Assembly: GCF_029227915.1 (NCBI RefSeq)
Contig: NC_079887.1
Coordinates: forward strand, 27,403,650-27,467,649
Direction of reading: 5' to 3'
From: Hydractinia symbiolongicarpus
Lineage: Eukaryota; Cnidaria; Hydrozoa; Anthoathecata; Hydractiniidae
Length of the DNA: 64,000 nt
The notes under the pieces were generated by a model. That model worked only from the letters and a program-made list of their open reading frames with translations, searched no databases and was not told the DNA's origin. This document shows positions 58,890 through 64,000 of the stretch, in pieces. Each line of letters begins with the position of its first letter. Within the stretch, counting starts at the first letter, position 1. A program made the translations under genes and the position numbers.

Positions 58890-61800
58890 GAGACGCTGAA
58901 TAAAAGCAGTTTAATCGCCGGCAAACGAAAACCTGCGATTTCCCTAAATCCCGGACTCGGCCCGTATAGTCAAAAGTATACAAAGAAAGTACCCAGGGAG
59001 TAAACTCCTTTCCAGAACGATTTTTTAAATTATTTTTTCACCACTAAAACGCATAAGACTTGTAGTTTTTAAAAATGTTTTCATTTTTGATGAGACGCTG
59101 AATAAAAGAAGTTTAATCGCCGGCAAACAAAAACCCGCGATTTCCCGTAAATCCCGCGCTTGTCCGTATAGTCAAAAGTATACAAAGAAAGTACCCAGGG
59201 AGTAAACTCATTTCCCGAACGATTTTTTATATTATTTTTTTACCACTAAACGCATGAGACTTGTAGTTTTCAAAAATGTTTTCTTTTTTGATGAGACGCT
59301 GAATAAAAGAAGTTTAATCGCCGGCAAACGAAAACCCGCGACTTCCCGTAAATCCCGGGCTTGGCCCGTATAGTCAAAAGTATACAAAGAAAGTACCCAG
59401 GGAGTAAACTCATTTCCCAAACGATTTTTTAAATTATTATTTCACCACTAAAACGCATGAGACTTGTAGTTTTCAAGAATGTTTTCATTTTTGATGAGAC
59501 GCTGAATAAAAGCAGTTTAATCGCCGGCAAACGAAAACCCGCGATTTCCCGTAAATCCCGGGCTTGGCCCGTATAGTCAAAAGTATACAAAGAAAGTACC
59601 CAGGGAGTTAACTCATTTCCAAAAGGATTTTTTAAATTATTATTTCACCACTAAAACGCATGAGACTTGTAGTTTTCAAGAATGTTTTCATTTTTGATGA
59701 GACGCTGAATAAAAGCAGTTTAATCGCCGGCAAACGAAAACCCGCGATTTCCCGTAAATCCCGGGCTTGGCACGTATAGTCGAATGTATATAAAGAAAGT
59801 ACCCGGGGAGTAAACTCATTTCCCGAACGATTTTTTAAATTATTTTTTCACCACTAAAACGCATGACGCATGAGACTTGTAGTTTTCAAAAATGTTTTCA
59901 TTTTTGATGAGACGCTGAATAAAAGAAGTTTAATCGCCGGCAAACGAAAACCAGCGACTTTCCGTAAATCCCGGGCTTGACCCGTATAGTCAAAGGTATA
60001 CAAAAAAGTACCCAGGAAGTAAACTCATTTCCCGAACGATTTTTTAAATTACTTTTTCACCACTAAAACGCATGAGACTTGTAGTTTTTAAAAATGTTTT
60101 CATTTTTGATGAGACGCTGAATAAAAGAAGTTTAATCGCCGGCAAACGAAAACCTGCGATTTCCCGTAAATCATGGACTCGGCCCGTATAGTCAAAAGTA
60201 TACAAAGAAAGTACCCAGGGAGTAAACTCATTTCCCAAACGATTTTTTAAATTATTATTTCACCACTAAAACGCATGAGACTTGTAGTTTTCAAGAATGT
60301 TTTCATTTTTGATGAGACGCTGAATAAAAGCAGTTTAATCGCCGGCAAACGAAAACCCGCGATTTCCCGTAAATCCCGGGCTTGGCACGTATAGTCGAAT
60401 GTATACAAAGAAGTACCCTGAGAGTAAACTCATTTCCAGAACGATTTTTTAAATTATTTTTTCACCACTAAAACGCATAAGACTTGTAGTTTTTAAAAAT
60501 GTTTTCATTTTTGATGAGACGCTGAATAAAAGAAGTTTAATCGCCAGCAAACGAAAACCCGCGATTTCCCGTAAATCCCGGCTTGGCCCGTATAGTCAAA
60601 AGTATACAAAGAAAGTACACGGGGAGTAAACTCATTTCCCGAACGATTTTTTAAATTATTTTTTCACCACTAAAACGCATTACGCATGAGACTTGTAGTT
60701 TTCAAAAATGTTTTCATTTTTGATGAGACGCTGAATAAAAGAAGTTTAATCGCCGGCAAACGAAAACCAGCGACATCCCGTAAATCCCGGGCTTGACCCG
60801 TATAGTCAAAAGTATACAAAGAAAGTACCCAGGAAGTAAACTCATTTCCCGAACGATTTTTTAAATTACTTTTTCACCAATAAAACGCATGAGACTTGTA
60901 GTTTTCAAAAATGTTTTCATTTTTGATGAGACGCTGAATAAAAGAAGTTTAATCGCCGGCAAACGAAAATCCGCGATTTCCCGTAAATCCCGGACTCGGC
61001 CCGTATAGTCAAAAGTATACAAAGAAAGTACCCAGGGAGTAAACTCATTTCCCGATCGATTTTTTAAATTATTTTTTCACCACTAAAACGCATGAGTCTT
61101 GTAGTTTTCAAAAATGTTTTCATTTTTGATGAGACGCTGAATAAAAGAAGTTTAATCGCCAGCAAACGAGAACCCGCGATTTCCCGTAAATGCCGGCTTG
61201 GCCCGTATAGTCAAAAGTATACAAAGAAAGTACCCGGGGAGTAAACTCATTTCCCGAACGATTTTATAAATTATTTTTTCACCACTAAAACGCATTACGC
61301 ATGAGACTTGTAGTTTTCAAAAATGTTTTCATTTTTGATGAGACGCTGAATAAAAGAAGTTTAATCGCCGGCAAACGAAAACCAGCGACTTCCCGTAAAT
61401 CCCGGGCTTGACCCGTATAGTCAAAAGTATACAAAGAAAGTACCCAGGAAGTAAACTCATTTCCCGAACGATTTTTTAAATTACTTTTTCACCACTAAAA
61501 CGCATGAGACTTGTAGTTTTTAAAAATGTTTTCATTTTTGATGAGACGCTGAATAAAAGAAGTTTAATCGCCGGCAAACGAAAACCCGAGATTTCCCGTA
61601 AATCCCGGACTCGGCCCGTATAGTCAAAAGTATACAAAGAAAGTACCCAGGGAGTAAACTCATTTCCCGAACGATTTTTTAAATTATTTTTTCACCACTA
61701 AAACGCATGAGACTTGTAGTTTTCAAGAATGTTTTCATTTTTGATGAGACGCTGAATAAAAGAAGTTTAATCGCCGGCAAACGAAAACCCGCGATTTCCC

Positions 61801-64000
61801 GTAAATCCCGGCTTGACCCGTATAGTCAAAGGTATACAAAGGAAGTACCCAGGGAGTAAACTCATTTCCCGAACGATTTTTTAAATTATTTTTTCACCAC
61901 TAAAACGCATGAGACTTGTAGTTTTCAAAAATATTTTCATTTTTGTTGAGACGCTGAATAAAAGCAGTTTAATCGCCGGCAAACGAAAACCTGCGATTTC
62001 CCTAAATCCCGGACTCGGCCCGTATAGTCAAAAGTATACAAAGAAAGTACCCAGGGAGTAAACTCCTTTCCAGAACGATTTTTTAAATTATTTTTTCACC
62101 ACTAAAACGCATAAGACTTGTAGTTTTTAAAAATGTTTTCATTTTTGATGAGACGCTGAATAAAAGAAGTTTAATCGCCGGCAAACAAAAACCCGCGATT
62201 TCCCGTAAATCCCGCGCTTGTCCGTATAGTCAAAAGTATACAAAGAAAGTACCCAGGGAGTAAACTCATTTCCCGAACGATTTTTTATATTATTTTTTTA
62301 CCACTAAACGCATGAGACTTGTAGTTTTCAAAAATGTTTTCTTTTTTGATGAGACGCTGAATAAAAGAAGTTTAATCGCCGGCAAACGAAAACCCGCGAC
62401 TTCCCGTAAATCCCGGGCTTGGCCCGTATAGTCAAAAGTATACAAAGAAAGTACCCAGGGAGTAAACTCATTTCCCAAACGATTTTTTAAATTATTATTT
62501 CACCACTAAAACGCATGAGACTTGTAGTTTTCAAGAATGTTTTCATTTTTGATGAGACGCTGAATAAAAGCAGTTTAATCGCCGGCAAACGAAAACCCGC
62601 GATTTCCCGTAAATCCCGGGCTTGGCCCGTATAGTCAAAAGTATACAAAGAAAGTACCCAGGGAGTTAACTCATTTCCAAAAGGATTTTTTAAATTATTA
62701 TTTCACCACTAAAACGCATGAGACTTGTAGTTTTCAAGAATGTTTTCATTTTTGATGAGACGCTGAATAAAAGCAGTTTAATCGCCGGCAAACGAAAACC
62801 CGCGATTTCCCGTAAATCCCGGGCTTGGCACGTATAGTCGAATGTATATAAAGAAAGTACCCGGGGAGTAAACTCATTTCCCGAACGATTTTTTAAATTA
62901 TTTTTTCACCACTAAAACGCATGACGCATGAGACTTGTAGTTTTCAAAAATGTTTTCATTTTTGATGAGACGCTGAATAAAAGAAGTTTAATCGCCGGCA
63001 AACGAAAACCAGCGACTTTCCGTAAATCCCGGGCTTGACCCGTATAGTCAAAGGTATACAAAAAAGTACCCAGGAAGTAAACTCATTTCCCGAACGATTT
63101 TTTAAATTACTTTTTCACCACTAAAACGCATGAGACTTGTAGTTTTTAAAAATGTTTTCATTTTTGATGAGACGCTGAATAAAAGAAGTTTAATCGCCGG
63201 CAAACGAAAACCTGCGATTTCCCGTAAATCATGGACTCGGCCCGTATAGTCAAAAGTATACAAAGAAAGTACCCAGGGAGTAAACTCATTTCCCAAACGA
63301 TTTTTTAAATTATTATTTCACCACTAAAACGCATGAGACTTGTAGTTTTCAAGAATGTTTTCATTTTTGATGAGACGCTGAATAAAAGCAGTTTAATCGC
63401 CGGCAAACGAAAACCCGCGATTTCCCGTAAATCCCGGGCTTGGCACGTATAGTCGAATGTATACAAAGAAGTACCCTGAGAGTAAACTCATTTCCAGAAC
63501 GATTTTTTAAATTATTTTTTCACCACTAAAACGCATAAGACTTGTAGTTTTTAAAAATGTTTTCATTTTTGATGAGACGCTGAATAAAAGAAGTTTAATC
63601 GCCAGCAAACGAAAACCCGCGATTTCCCGTAAATCCCGGCTTGGCCCGTATAGTCAAAAGTATACAAAGAAAGTACACGGGGAGTAAACTCATTTCCCGA
63701 ACGATTTTTTAAATTATTTTTTCACCACTAAAACGCATTACGCATGAGACTTGTAGTTTTCAAAAATGTTTTCATTTTTGATGAGACGCTGAATAAAAGA
63801 AGTTTAATCGCCGGCAAACGAAAACCAGCGACATCCCGTAAATCCCGGGCTTGACCCGTATAGTCAAAAGTATACAAAGAAAGTACCCAGGAAGTAAACT
63901 CATTTCCCGAACGATTTTTTAAATTACTTTTTCACCAATAAAACGCATGAGACTTGTAGTTTTCAAAAATGTTTTCATTTTTGATGAGACGCTGAATAAA
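58890..64000. repeat. 3058-bp unit, one full and one partial copy
   Basis: About 58890-61947, then 61948 to the window end, offset 3058 (CTTGTCCGTATAG at 59159 and 62217; CCAAAAGGATTTTT; GTATATAAAG; GCATGACGCATGAG). The length fits 15 monomers plus three 7-bp insertions near 59866, 60679 and 61295. Confidence 0.9.

Larger units (their letters stand above)
56200..58890. repeat. Satellite of mixed monomers
   Basis: Types A and B with few changes; markers include CCCGATCG (56583), TTTTTGTTGAGACGC (57261) and CCTGTTAGTAAAC (58589). No obvious internal duplication and no gene. Confidence 0.8.
5088..64000. repeat. 202-bp satellite array, right of the LINE
   Basis: Continuous head-to-tail monomers without any other DNA, all in the same orientation, running off the right end. 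Whole monomers measure 201-203 bp (for example 203 bp from GCATGAG at 57836 to that at 58039). Conserved blocks in order: GCATGAGACTTGTAG, a T/A-rich hairpin, GAGACGCTGAATAAAAG, GTTTAATCGCCGGCAAACG, CGATTTCCCGTAAATCCCGG, GGCCCGTATAGTCAAAAG, TATACAAAGAAAGTACC, CAGGGAGTAAACTCATTTCC and AACGATTTTTTAAATTA. No gene is seen in it. Sub-blocks are listed separately. Confidence 0.97.

Noticed and set aside
156-63296. Dozens of recurring 60-114 residue open frames in the satellite, mostly on the - strand (MYTFDYTG..., ...FRLPAIKLL...), and a few on the + strand (MRLVVFKN...).
   Set aside because: They are the same stretch of monomer read again and again, change with every indel, and do not stay in frame from monomer to monomer because 202-203 bp is mostly not a multiple of 3. 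No domain, start context or codon constraint supports them.
1-64000. CRISPR array (regularly repeated sequence).
   Set aside because: The whole 202-bp period is repeated; there are no unique spacers, no cas genes, and the context is eukaryotic satellite DNA.

Overview
This is eukaryotic, almost certainly animal, repetitive DNA and not a conventional gene region. About 59.5 kb of the 64 kb is one head-to-tail satellite array with a monomer of about 201-203 bp (roughly 290 monomers, all in one orientation, running off both ends of the window). The only non-satellite DNA is one non-LTR retrotransposon (LINE) at about 555-5087. The AT-rich composition, the satellite and a CR1/L2-like LINE whose ORF1 carries an SGNH hydrolase domain suggest heterochromatin of an invertebrate (cnidarian-like elements of this kind are common). 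The species cannot be named from the sequence.

Layout. 1-554: satellite. 555-5087: the LINE on the + strand, with a 58-bp 5' UTR containing a perfect tRNA A-box match, an intact ORF1 (613-1695), and an ORF2 whose endonuclease part is open (1795-2901) but whose reverse transcriptase is broken into three frames. One break is a nested 274-bp 3'-end copy of the same family at 3456-3729, flanked by ATCTAT duplications. The 3' UTR has AATAAA and an A-rich/ATCAA tail. 5088-64000: satellite again. The monomer that the LINE split has close unsplit relatives at about 8385-8650 and 9397-9660.

Satellite organisation has at least three levels: (i) 201-203 bp monomers of several types (A, B and C below); (ii) higher-order units of whole monomer numbers (404, 1012-1013, 1215, 1418, 1822 bp) and units altered by 1.5-mer fusions or 7-bp insertions (505, 1314, 1615, 2528, 3058 bp); (iii) large blocks: a 4862-bp (24-monomer) tandem duplication at about 11.70-21.42 kb that itself contains a 1215-bp duplication, and an approximately 15-kb block order at 25.4-41.3 kb that recurs at 41.3-56.2 kb. 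Two kinds of 1.5-monomer fusion mark separate deletion events. Each type A monomer can form a perfect 9-bp hairpin and two smaller ones.

The LINE once encoded the two proteins needed for target-primed reverse transcription (ORF1 RNA-binding/esterase-like protein, ORF2 endonuclease plus RT); this copy cannot make a full ORF2 protein. I see no cellular gene, no full tRNA or rRNA gene, no CRISPR array and no prokaryotic feature. The many short open frames in the satellite are products of the repeat and are not annotated as genes. Block edges are read by eye and are accurate to tens of bases at best; copy identity was checked by spot comparison, not by alignment.
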